Below, in pieces: positions 7,456 to 14,386 of a stretch of 18,610 nucleotides of DNA. Position 1 is the stretch's first letter; every line of letters starts with the position of its first letter. The translations under genes and the position numbers were made by a program. The notes beneath the pieces were generated by a model, which made no database searches, was not told the origin of the DNA, and worked only from the letters and a program-made list of their open reading frames with translations. The stretch covers positions 1-18,610 of the forward strand of contig DHLY01000030.1 of the NCBI GenBank assembly GCA_002405525.1, read 5' to 3'. This stretch comes from Proteobacteria bacterium UBA4656. GTDB lineage: Bacteria; Pseudomonadota; Gammaproteobacteria; Xanthomonadales; Ahniellaceae.

Positions 7456-8495
7456 CAGCCGCTCCGGCCGGTGGCCGGCGTGCCGTCGACCCGCACCAGC
7501 AGCTTGCCGACGTTGGCGCCGCGCATCAGGTCGACGAAGGCCTGCGGGGCGGCGGCGAGGCCGCGCCGCACGTCCTCGCGCCAGCGGATGCTGCCGTCGC
7601 GCACTCCGGGGGCGACCTCGGCGAGAAAATCGGGCAAGCGATCGAGATGGTCGTAGACCACCAGTCCGGTCAGCGTCGCGCGCGTGCCGATCACCGGTCC
7701 GAGGTTGGGGCCTGGGGGGCGCTGCGCGGCGTTGTACTGGTCGATCAGGCCGCAAAGCACGACCCGCGCGTGCTTGCGCAGCAGTCCGATGGCCGCTTCC
7801 AGGACCCGTCCACCGACGTTGTCGAAATAGACGTCGATGCCGTCTGGACAGGTCGCGCGCAACTGCGCCTCGAAGTCCTTGGCGCGGTAGTCCACGCACG
7901 CGGCGTAGCCGAATTCCGTCACCGCCAGCCGGCACTTGTCCGGCCCGCCGGCGATACCGACCGGGCGCGCGCCGTCGCGACGCGCCAGTTGGCCGGCCAG
8001 GCTGCCGACCGCGCCGGCGGCGGTGGACACCAGCACCGTGTCGCCCGCCCGCGGGCGCGCGATCGTGCGCAGCCCGGCCCACGCCGTGAGCCCCGGGATG
8101 CCCAGCACGCCCAGCGCGGTGGTGGGTGGGGCGAGCCCGGGATCGACGCGCCGCACCGCGGCGGCCGGCAGGGCGGCGGTCTCGCGCCAGCCGCAGTCGC
8201 CGACCACGAGGTCGCCGGGCGCGAAACCCGGATCGCCGCTCTCGACCACCGTGCAAAGCCCCGTTCCGGGCACCACCGCGCCCACCGGCGGCCGTGCGGT
8301 GAGATAGCGCGCGCCCAGCAGCGCGCGCAGGTAGGGGTCGATCGACAGGCAGTCCACGCGCACCCGCAGTTCGCCTGCGGACGGCCGCGGGACAACGTCC
8401 TCGTCGAGACGGAAATCGTCGGCACGCGGTGCGCCTTCCGGATGGCGGGCGATCCGCACCACCTGCTGGCGGGGGGGCGAGGTCAAGGTCGTCAC
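7455..8495 (-). CDS. CurA-like NADP-dependent medium-chain reductase
   Basis: A 346-residue zinc-independent medium-chain dehydrogenase/reductase of the CurA / leukotriene-B4 12-hydroxydehydrogenase type, which reduces carbon-carbon double bonds conjugated to a carbonyl using NADPH. Typical features are RHPEGAPRADDFRL near 17-30, the nucleotide-binding VSTAAGAVGSLAGQLA (156-171), GIAGGPDKC (180-188), GIDVYFDNVGG (219-229) and LCGLIDQYNA. The zinc-binding Cys/His set of alcohol dehydrogenases is absent. No in-frame ATG exists near the family N-terminus, so the GTG at 8495-8493 (VTTLTSPPRQQ) is chosen; its upstream ribosome site is weak. It is the first gene of the operon and shares TGATG with the next gene. 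A G7 run at 8471-8477 (a C7 run in the coding strand) lies at codons 7-9, a possible slippage spot. Confidence 0.88.
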   Translation of the reverse strand: MTTLTSPPRQQVVRIARHPEGAPRADDFRLDEDVVPRPSAGELRVRVDCLSIDPYLRALLGARYLTARPPVGAVVPGTGLCTVVESGDPGFAPGDLVVGDCGWRETAALPAAAVRRVDPGLAPPTTALGVLGIPGLTAWAGLRTIARPRAGDTVLVSTAAGAVGSLAGQLARRDGARPVGIAGGPDKCRLAVTEFGYAACVDYRAKDFEAQLRATCPDGIDVYFDNVGGRVLEAAIGLLRKHARVVLCGLIDQYNAAQRPPGPNLGPVIGTRATLTGLVVYDHLDRLPDFLAEVAPGVRDGSIRWREDVRRGLAAAPQAFVDLMRGANVGKLLVRVDGTPATGRSG

Positions 8496-8501
8496 GAGGT
8501 C

Positions 8502-8531
8502 TTGCGACAGGAAATGCCTGAATGATATATC
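8502..8531 (+). promoter_or_regulatory. Candidate promoter of the TonB-receptor gene
   Basis: TTGCGA at 8502-8507 and TATATC at 8526-8531 are separated by 18 bp, in the only AT-rich patch of the control region. Each matches the sigma-70 consensus at four of six positions. Transcription would start near 8538 and give a leader of about 185 nt. On the opposite strand TATCAT (8527-8522) could be the -10 box of the divergent operon, with a poor -35. Both assignments are inferred by eye. Confidence 0.4.
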
Positions 8532-8540
8532 TTTAGGACA
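8515..8540. promoter_or_regulatory. Imperfect 26-bp palindrome, candidate operator
   Basis: Centred on the perfect palindrome GATATATC (8524-8531), symmetry continues outward as TGnCnnAAn on one side and nTTnnGnCA on the other: 9 of 13 base pairs match. It lies 20-45 bp upstream of the GTG of the catabolic operon and over the likely -10 region of the receptor promoter, so a bound dimer would block both. The nearest regulator gene is GntR/UTRA at 11080-11826, but the site lacks the usual GT...AC pattern of that family, so the partner is unproven. Confidence 0.45.
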
Positions 8541-8601
8541 AATCGGGCAGCGGCGGCGCGCCGCGTTGCCCGGCGTGCAGGCAGTTCCGGTCGCGTGCCT
8601 G

Positions 8602-8710
8602 CGGCCGGTCGGGGACTCGCAGCCGATCCGGCGACTGTGCGGATCGGCGAAGCCTCCGCCGGCACTGCGATGATTCGGTGCGCCCACCACGAGCGGCCCG
8701 ACCGAGGCCG
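8602..8710 (+). promoter_or_regulatory. Foldable three-helix leader upstream of the TonB-receptor gene
   Basis: Three helices can be drawn by hand. P1 pairs 8602-8612 with 8698-8710 (11 bp, with a two-base GA bulge at 8704-8705). P2 pairs 8622-8630 with 8640-8648 (perfect 9 bp, nine-base loop). P3 at 8662-8681 has GCAC/GTGC and CGA/TCG steps, a TG bulge and a TGAT loop. Together they form a three-way junction. P1 ends one base before the AGGGGA ribosome-binding site at 8711, so opening or closing P1 could affect translation. No known riboswitch consensus was recognised, and in such GC-rich DNA chance pairing is a real alternative. Confidence 0.35.
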
Positions 8711-8722
8711 AGGGGAACCACG

Positions 8723-10867
8723 ATGAAACTGCCTTGCCGCCGCATGCTCAGCCTCGCAGTCGCCGCCGCGCTGCTGCCCGCCGCGGCGCTCGCCGCGCCC
8801 ACCCCGGGTCCCGCCCCCGAAGCCGATCCTGCGCCGCAGGACGCGCAGACGCTGGAGGCGGTGACCGTCACCGCGCAGCGCCGCGAGGAGCAGCTGCAGA
8901 AGACCCCGATCTCGATCACCGCGCTGTCGGCGCAGGACCTCGAGCGCCGGCAGGTCACCCGCCTCGACGACCTCAAGTTCGAGGTCCCGAACCTGATCAT
9001 CGAGCCGAACACCGGCACCACGACCGGGGCCAAGATCTTCCTGCGCGGCGTCGGCGCCGACGAATCCCTGTTCACCGCCGACCCGGCGGTGGCGATCTAC
9101 ATCGACGACGTCTACATCCCGCGCCAGACCGGCGCCCTGTTCGACCTCTACGACGTGGAGCGCGTCGAGGTCTTGCGAGGCCCTCAGGGCACGCTTTACG
9201 GGCGCAATGCGACCGGCGGCGCGATCCGCTACATCACCCGCCAGCCCAACGGCGATCCGTCCTTCGTGGTCAGCGGGCAGCTCGGCAATCTCGGGCGCGG
9301 CGATCTGCGTACCGCGCTCGGCGGCCGGCTCGGCGAGGCGCTGGACTTCTCCGCCGCGGCGCTGACCCGCAACCGAGACGGCTTCTCGCGCGACGTCACC
9401 AACAACCGTGACGTGAACGACCAGGAGGTCTACGCGATGCGGCTCGGGTTCTCGATGCCGCTGGGCGACTCGACGCGCGCCTCTTTCAACCTCGACGGCA
9501 ACAAGGAGCGCTCGGGTCCCGCCTACGCCACCGGCGTGATCCGCGCCGGCGGCACGCGTCCGGTCCTCGATCCCGACAACGACTACTACACCCTGCAGAC
9601 CAACGTGGTGCAGGGGCGCAACAACCTCGACCAGTTCGGTGCGGTGCTCACTCTCGAGAGCGAACTCGATTGGGCCACGTGGCGCAACATCGTTCACTAC
9701 CGAAGCATGCAGAACCTGCTGTTCGGGGATTTTGACGGCACCGCGCAGACCCGGTTCCATCTGTTCCAGGATCAGGATCAGGATCAGAAGGGCTACGAGT
9801 CGCAGCTCATCTCGGCATCGGAGGGCCCGTTCACCTGGGTCGGTGGCCTGTTCTGGTTCAAGGAATCGAACAACCAGCCGACGCGGCAGGACATCTTCGC
9901 CACCGGCTCGACCAACACCATCAATCTCGACACCGATGCGCGGGCCGTCTACGGCCAGGGCACCTGGGCCTTCAGCGACGCCCTGCGCCTGACCGGCGGC
10001 CTGCGCTGGTCGTGGGAGGAGAAGGACTTCTCGGTCGTCTCGATTCGCGCCAACGGCACGCCGAACTTCAGCTTCGCCAAGAAGGACGAATGGAGCAAGC
10101 TCGACTGGCGCCTCGCACTGGACTACTCGATCAGCGACGACGTGATGGCTTACGCCAGTGCCGCGACCGGCTTCAAGAGCGGCGGCTTCAACGGCCGCGG
10201 CGGCTCCGCGGCGGCAATCACCACCGTCGACGAGGAAACCGTGCTGGCTTACGAGGTGGGCCTCAAGACCACCCTGCTGGACGAACGCCTGCGCTTCAAC
10301 GCCGCGTACTACCGCAACCAGTACGACGATCTGCAGCTGACCGCCTTCGCGCCCGATGGCACGTCGCTGCTGCTCAACGCCGCCGACACCCGCATCCAGG
10401 GCTTCGAGATCGACGCCACCGCCCTGCTCGCGCAGGGGTGGACGGCCAATGCGTCGGTGGGAACGATCGATGCCGAATACACCGCCTTCAGCGCCATCAA
10501 CCGGCCGATCTTCGAGGGCAAAGAGCTGAAGCAGGCGCCGGAACTGACCTGGACGGTCGGCACGCAGTACAGGATGGAGATGGCCGACGGCAGCCTCGTG
10601 ATGGGCGTGCAGGCGCACTACACCGACGAGCATTTCCAGAACCTCGCCAACTCGCCGATCATCAAGACCGACGAGTACACCCTGGTCGATGCGCGCATTG
10701 CCTACGAGGCAGACGGCGGCCGCTGGATGGTGGCGCTGTGGGGCAAGAATCTCACCGACGAGGAGTACTTCACCGGCGCCTTTGACCTCGCCGCGCTCGG
10801 CTTCGCCGACGCGTACATGAACGTGCCTCGCACCTACGGCATCGATTTCCGCTATCGCTTCTGGTGA
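8723..10867 (+). CDS. TonB-dependent outer-membrane receptor
   Basis: A 714-residue outer-membrane receptor that would import a ligand using TonB/ExbBD energy. A signal peptide covers residues 1 to about 24 (MKLPCRRMLS, then an Ala/Leu core ending ALA). The TonB box is EAVTVTAQ at 45-52, followed by the plug domain with FLRGVG, AIYIDDVYIPR and the typical VERVEVLRGPQGTLYGRNA. A beta-barrel follows, with KNLTDEEYFTG near the end and a terminal aromatic residue (RYRFW). Start chosen at the second in-frame ATG because AGGGGA lies 7 bp upstream and the signal peptide begins there. The family is the sphingomonad/xanthomonad type often found beside degradation genes; divergent arrangement with the catabolic operon suggests it takes up that operon's substrate, though iron chelates remain possible. 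Confidence 0.93.
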   Translation: MKLPCRRMLSLAVAAALLPAAALAAPTPGPAPEADPAPQDAQTLEAVTVTAQRREEQLQKTPISITALSAQDLERRQVTRLDDLKFEVPNLIIEPNTGTTTGAKIFLRGVGADESLFTADPAVAIYIDDVYIPRQTGALFDLYDVERVEVLRGPQGTLYGRNATGGAIRYITRQPNGDPSFVVSGQLGNLGRGDLRTALGGRLGEALDFSAAALTRNRDGFSRDVTNNRDVNDQEVYAMRLGFSMPLGDSTRASFNLDGNKERSGPAYATGVIRAGGTRPVLDPDNDYYTLQTNVVQGRNNLDQFGAVLTLESELDWATWRNIVHYRSMQNLLFGDFDGTAQTRFHLFQDQDQDQKGYESQLISASEGPFTWVGGLFWFKESNNQPTRQDIFATGSTNTINLDTDARAVYGQGTWAFSDALRLTGGLRWSWEEKDFSVVSIRANGTPNFSFAKKDEWSKLDWRLALDYSISDDVMAYASAATGFKSGGFNGRGGSAAAITTVDEETVLAYEVGLKTTLLDERLRFNAAYYRNQYDDLQLTAFAPDGTSLLLNAADTRIQGFEIDATALLAQGWTANASVGTIDAEYTAFSAINRPIFEGKELKQAPELTWTVGTQYRMEMADGSLVMGVQAHYTDEHFQNLANSPIIKTDEYTLVDARIAYEADGGRWMVALWGKNLTDEEYFTGAFDLAALGFADAYMNVPRTYGIDFRYRFW
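9767..9787 (+). repeat. In-frame hexamer tandem repeat inside the receptor gene
   Basis: CAGGAT occurs three times in a row and is followed by CAG, encoding alternating Gln-Asp in the barrel region. Gain or loss of a unit would add or remove two residues without shifting the frame. Confidence 0.7.
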
Positions 10868-10906
10868 CCTGTTCCCAGCCCCCGGGATCTCCCCAAGGTC
10901 GCCCTT

Positions 10907-10937
10907 CGTCGCCCGCCTCGCGCGGGCGACGTCGTTT
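10907..10937 (+). terminator. Rho-independent terminator after the TonB-receptor gene
   Basis: A perfect 10-bp stem (10907-10916 with 10922-10931, CGTCGCCCGC/GCGGGCGACG) with a five-base loop is followed by TCGTTT. It lies 40 bp after the receptor stop codon. The T-tract is short and interrupted but matches in style the one at 12475-12503. Confidence 0.7.
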
Positions 10938-10955
10938 CGGAGCAGGCAGGGCCCG

Positions 10956-11030
10956 GGGTGTAGGGCCCAGGGCATAGGGCCCGCGGTATGGGGACGATGG
11001 ATGTGGCCGCGCGTTTTGGGCCCAGGGCCC
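10956..11030. repeat. GGGCCC/TATA intergenic repeat, first copy
   Basis: The first 27 bases (10956-10982) match 14387-14413 at 24 of 27 positions. A 13-base GGGCCCAGGGCCC at 11018-11030 matches 14408-14420. Between them lies another partial unit, GCGGTATGGGG. It fills the space between the receptor terminator and the GntR gene and has no plausible coding content. Confidence 0.7.
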
Positions 11031-11067
11031 GCTTTCGAAGCGCGCGCCCCGCGTTCGCAGTCACCGC

Positions 11068-11073
11068 TAGACT
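11068..11073 (+). promoter_or_regulatory. -10-like box of a probable leaderless GntR transcript
   Basis: TAGACT fits TAnnnT and ends exactly 6 bp before the ATG at 11080, the distance expected from a -10 box to the transcription start. No Shine-Dalgarno site precedes the ATG and no good -35 is visible. Confidence 0.4.
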
Positions 11074-11079
11074 TGAAGC

Positions 11080-11826
11080 ATGCCCCGCACCGCCGCGCCC
11101 CCGCCCCGCTACCGCGAGATTGCCGCGCGCTTCGCTGCCGAGGTCGCCGGCGGCGCGCGGCGGGTGGGCGACCTGCTGCCGACCGAGATCGAGATCTGCC
11201 GCACCTTCGGCGTCAGCCGCCACACCGCCCGCGAGGCCCTGCGGCTGCTCGAGCGCGATGGTCTGGTCGCGCGGCGGCAGGGCTCGGGCACCCGGGTCGT
11301 GCGGCCGGCCGCGCCGTTGGCCCAGCGCCGGCCGGTGCGTACCATCGACGACCTGCTGCAGTACGGCAATGCGACCCGGCTGGTGATCGACCGCCGTCGA
11401 CGCCAGCGCGCCGGTGCTCAGGCGGCGGCACTCGGGGTCGCGCCGGCCGACACCGTTCTGCACCTGTCGGGCCTGCGCTACGCACGTGGCCGCCGCGCGC
11501 CGCTGGGTGCGACCGAAGTACGGGTACCGCTGGTGGTCGCGCCGGCCGACGGTGCGCTGCTGGACGCCGATCGCGCGGTTCCGGCTCTGGTGGCGCTGCT
11601 CGACCCCGGCCGCTTGCTCCGGGTCGAGCAGACGTTCGCCGCCGAGAACCTCGGGGCGGCGGCGGCGCGCCGGCTGGCCGTGTCGCCGGGCACGGCCGCG
11701 CTGCGCATCGAGCGCCGCTACATCGGCACCGATGGGCGGGCGCTGGCGCTGGCGGTAAGCATTCATCCTGCCGGGCGTTTCGCCTATCCGAGCGTGCTCG
11801 AGCGCGATCCGGGGCCGGGTCGCTGA
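11080..11826 (+). CDS. GntR family regulator (HutC type, UTRA domain)
   Basis: A 248-residue transcription factor. The winged helix-turn-helix covers about residues 10-74 (YREIAARFAAEV, LLPTEIEICRTFGVSRHTAR, LRLLERDGLVARRQGSGT), the classic GntR layout. The rest matches a UTRA ligand-binding domain (EVRVPLVVAPADG, GTAALRIERRYIGTDGRALA, and the late segment ALAVSIHPAGRFAY). HutC-type members bind small metabolites and usually repress nearby catabolic or uptake genes. It follows the TonB-receptor gene on the same strand, beyond a terminator and a repeat, so it probably has its own promoter. As the only regulator near the divergent catabolic control region, it is the best candidate to act there (inference). 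Effector unknown. Confidence 0.92.
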   Translation: MPRTAAPPPRYREIAARFAAEVAGGARRVGDLLPTEIEICRTFGVSRHTAREALRLLERDGLVARRQGSGTRVVRPAAPLAQRRPVRTIDDLLQYGNATRLVIDRRRRQRAGAQAAALGVAPADTVLHLSGLRYARGRRAPLGATEVRVPLVVAPADGALLDADRAVPALVALLDPGRLLRVEQTFAAENLGAAAARRLAVSPGTAALRIERRYIGTDGRALALAVSIHPAGRFAYPSVLERDPGPGR

Positions 11827-11851
11827 TCCGCGCCCGGCCGGCGGCGCGGCG

Positions 11852-11881
11852 ACGACAAGGCCCGGCGCGCCCGGCTATACT
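11852..11881 (+). promoter_or_regulatory. Candidate sigma-70 promoter of the cytochrome gene
   Basis: ACGACA at 11852-11857 (four of six to TTGACA) and TATACT at 11876-11881 (five of six to TATAAT) are spaced by 18 bp. A start near 11888 would give a leader of about 43 nt. Confidence 0.5.
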
Positions 11882-11930
11882 TCCGCTGTTCCGCCGCCCG
11901 TGTGCGGCCGCTCCTCGCGGGATTTCCGAC

Positions 11931-12449
11931 GTGCAGACCACCGACTCCGTCTTCCTCAGGCACTTCGCGCAGGTGATCGCGGCGCTCGCCGTCCTGACCG
12001 TGCTGCTGATCGTGGGATCCTGGAAGATCTACGACGCGCAGGGCTTCCACGAGGACAACCCCGCGCAGGTCGCCGAGGCCGCCAGCCGCATCGCGCCGGT
12101 GGCTGCCGCCTACTCCGGCGAGACCGGTCGGGCGGCGATTCTGGCCGCCGAGGCCGCTGCCCGCGCCGCCGCGACCGCCAGCGTGGCGTTCGACGGCGCA
12201 CTGGATGCCGAATTGATCTACCGCAACGTCTGCACGGTCTGCCACGGTACCGGCGCCGGCGGTGCGCCGAAGCCCGAAAAGGCGGCGTGGGCTTCGCGGA
12301 TCGCCAAAGGCCTCGAGACCCTGGTCAAGCACGCGGTGGAGGGCTTCCAGGGCGAGGCCGGCATCATGCCTGCCAAGGGCGGTCGCGCCGACCTCACCGA
12401 CGAGCAGGTCAGGGTCACCGTCGAGTACATGGTGAACAAGTACCGTTGA
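11931..12449 (+). CDS. Membrane-anchored cytochrome c5 family protein
   Basis: A 172-residue monoheme c-type cytochrome. An N-terminal hydrophobic anchor spans about residues 13-30 (AQVIAALAVLTVLLIVGS) and places the rest in the periplasm. An Ala-rich linker (about 45-90) follows, then the heme-binding CTVCH at 101-105 and the likely axial Met146 in GIMPAKGG, the arrangement of cytochrome c5. It would carry electrons in the respiratory chain. The start is the GTG at 11931; the frame is open much further upstream but overlaps the GntR gene in another frame, and no ATG precedes the anchor at a sensible distance. It is followed by a terminator, so it appears to be a single-gene transcript. Confidence 0.9.
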   Translation: MQTTDSVFLRHFAQVIAALAVLTVLLIVGSWKIYDAQGFHEDNPAQVAEAASRIAPVAAAYSGETGRAAILAAEAAARAAATASVAFDGALDAELIYRNVCTVCHGTGAGGAPKPEKAAWASRIAKGLETLVKHAVEGFQGEAGIMPAKGGRADLTDEQVRVTVEYMVNKYR

Positions 12450-12474
12450 GCGCGCGCCAGCGCCGCTCGTTCCC

Positions 12475-12503
12475 GGCGCCGCCTGCGGGCGGCGCCTTCG
12501 TTT
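12475..12503 (+). terminator. Rho-independent terminator after the cytochrome gene
   Basis: A perfect 9-bp stem (12475-12483 GGCGCCGCC with 12488-12496) with loop TGCG is followed by TTCGTTT. It ends only 11 bp before the ATG of the next gene, so it sits in the leader or promoter zone of that gene and could act as an attenuator. Confidence 0.75.
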
Positions 12504-12514
12504 CCGGGGTCCGC

Positions 12515-14374
12515 ATGACGCCACGCCGGTTCCGCCTTTCGACCCTCGCCCTCGCGCTGGCCGCCGGGCTCGCCGGCTGCGGCGCCGGCGACGGGCCCGG
12601 CAGCGCGCCCGTGGTGCTCGCCGCCTTCGCCTGTGGCGAACGCGCGTCCCCGATCCACGCCATCCAGGGCGCGGGCCCGCGCAGCCCCTTCGAGGGCGTG
12701 GTGGTCGACACCGAAGGCGTGGTCACCGCGCGACTCTCGGGCCTCGGCGGGTTCTTCCTGCAGTCGGCCGATGCCACGGCAGATGCCGATCCAGCGACCA
12801 GCGAGGGCCTGTTCGTGCGCACCGCCGAGCCGCGGCGCGACCTCAAGGCCGGCATGCACGTGCGCGTGCGCGGCACCGTGACCGAGGAGGCCGGGGCCGA
12901 TGGCGGCTCCGGGTTCACCGTAATCGCGCCGCTGAACCAGCTGGCGGTATGCGCTGAGTCCGTTGCGTTGCCCGCCGCTTCTGCGGTTGCCGAGCCGCCG
13001 CCGGAATGGGAGCGCTTCGAGGGCATGCGCGTGCTGCTGCCCGGGCCGGTCACCGTCACCGGCAACTTCGAACTGCTGCGCTTCGGCCGCGCCGAGATCT
13101 CGCTGGCGGGACGATTGTTCCATCCCACCGAACGCTTCTCCCCGGGACCGCAGGCGCGCACGCTGGCCGAGGCCAATGCGCGCGCGCGCGTGCTGGTGGA
13201 CGACAATCTCGAGGTCGAGGATCCCCGTCGCGTGTGGTGGCTCGGCGGTCCGGTCGGGCCCGCGCGACCCTGGCGCGTCGGCACCGCAATCGACGGTCTC
13301 GCAGGCGTGCTCGACGAACGCGGCGGCCGCCACCGCCTGCAGTTGACCGCGGAGCCGACGGCGGTGCGTCAGGCGCCACGCCCCACCGCGCCGCCGGCGG
13401 TGGGCGGCACCCACCGCGTGGCCGCCTTCAACCTGCTGAACTGGTTCAACGGCGATGGTCGCGGTGGTGGCTTTCCGACCCCGCGCGGCGCACAGGATGC
13501 CGCTGCCGCCGCGCGCCAGCGCGACAAGCTGGTGGCGGCGATCGTCGCCATGCAGCCCGATGTCGCCGCGCTGATGGAGGTCGAGAACGACGGTCACGAC
13601 CCCGACAGCGCGATCGCGCAGCTGGTGGCCGCGCTCAACGCGGGGCTCGGCGCCGCAGGCGACTACCGTCTGGTCGATCCCGGCGTCGTGCGCCTCGGCG
13701 GTGACCAGATCAAGGTCGGCCTGATCTATCGCAGTGGCCGCGTGCGCGAGGCCGGGCGCGCCGCCTACATCGAGGGCGGCCCGTTCAGCGACTACAACCG
13801 GGTGCCACTGGCGCAGGCCTTCGAACCCGTTGATGGCGGTGTGCGCTTCGTGGTGGTCGCCAACCACTGGAAATCGAAGGGTGGCTGCGACGAGGCCCAG
13901 CCCGCCGATCGCGACCGCGGCGACGGGCAAGGCTGCTACAACCCGCGGCGCGTCGACGCCGCGCGCGCGATCGCGGACTGGCTGGCGACCGATCCCACCG
14001 GCAGCGGTGGCGCCGGGGCGCTGCTGGTGGGCGATCTCAACGCCTACGGCCAAGAGGATCCGCTGCGGCTGCTGCGCCAGCGCGGCTGGATCGATGCGCT
14101 GCAGCGCTTCGCGGGCGAAACCGCCTACAGCTTCGTATTCGGCGGCGCCAGCGGGCGGCTCGACCATGCACTGGCCTCGGCATCGCTCGCGTCGCGGGTC
14201 GTCGGCGCCGCGGAGTGGCATGTCAATGCCGACGAACTGACGGTCTTCGACTACACCTCCGAACGCAAGGGCGAGCGGCGCCGCGCCCTGTACCGGCCCG
14301 ATCCGTTCCGCTCTTCGGACCACGACCCGCTGGTGGTGGGGCTGGATCTGGTCGCGACGACTGGCGCGCCGTGA
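12515..14374 (+). CDS. ExeM/NucH-type extracellular endonuclease, lipoprotein
   Basis: A 619-residue secreted nuclease. A lipoprotein signal ends in LAGC with Cys22 as the acylation site; the next residue is Gly, which favours the outer membrane. Residues about 46-148 resemble the OB-like domain (FEGVVVDTEGVVT, GGFFLQ, GLFVRT, VRVRGTV) found before the catalytic part in ExeM/NucH proteins. The endonuclease/exonuclease/phosphatase domain begins near 300: VAAFNLLNWF, DVAALMEVEND (350-359, metal-binding Glu), VANHWKSKG (448-456), VGDLNAYGQEDP (505-516, catalytic Asp/Asn) and SDHDPLVVGLDL (601-612). All key residues are present. Likely role: degradation of extracellular DNA for nutrients or biofilm turnover. 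Start chosen at the ATG giving the lipoprotein signal; GGGG lies just upstream. Confidence 0.92.
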   Translation: MTPRRFRLSTLALALAAGLAGCGAGDGPGSAPVVLAAFACGERASPIHAIQGAGPRSPFEGVVVDTEGVVTARLSGLGGFFLQSADATADADPATSEGLFVRTAEPRRDLKAGMHVRVRGTVTEEAGADGGSGFTVIAPLNQLAVCAESVALPAASAVAEPPPEWERFEGMRVLLPGPVTVTGNFELLRFGRAEISLAGRLFHPTERFSPGPQARTLAEANARARVLVDDNLEVEDPRRVWWLGGPVGPARPWRVGTAIDGLAGVLDERGGRHRLQLTAEPTAVRQAPRPTAPPAVGGTHRVAAFNLLNWFNGDGRGGGFPTPRGAQDAAAAARQRDKLVAAIVAMQPDVAALMEVENDGHDPDSAIAQLVAALNAGLGAAGDYRLVDPGVVRLGGDQIKVGLIYRSGRVREAGRAAYIEGGPFSDYNRVPLAQAFEPVDGGVRFVVVANHWKSKGGCDEAQPADRDRGDGQGCYNPRRVDAARAIADWLATDPTGSGGAGALLVGDLNAYGQEDPLRLLRQRGWIDALQRFAGETAYSFVFGGASGRLDHALASASLASRVVGAAEWHVNADELTVFDYTSERKGERRRALYRPDPFRSSDHDPLVVGLDLVATTGAP

Positions 14375-14386
14375 TGGCGCGCCCGA

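Noticed and set aside
8602..8710. A cobalamin riboswitch upstream of the TonB receptor
   Set aside because: The conserved B12-box core could not be found; only generic helices are present.
8492..10975. An 827-codon open frame on the minus strand
   Set aside because: It is antisense to the TonB-receptor gene, whose signal peptide, TonB box and plug motifs are clear; long antisense frames are expected in DNA this GC-rich.
11001..12449. A 482-residue cytochrome protein with a long N-terminal extension
   Set aside because: The extra part overlaps the GntR gene in another frame and has shadow-frame composition; the membrane anchor begins just after the GTG at 11931.
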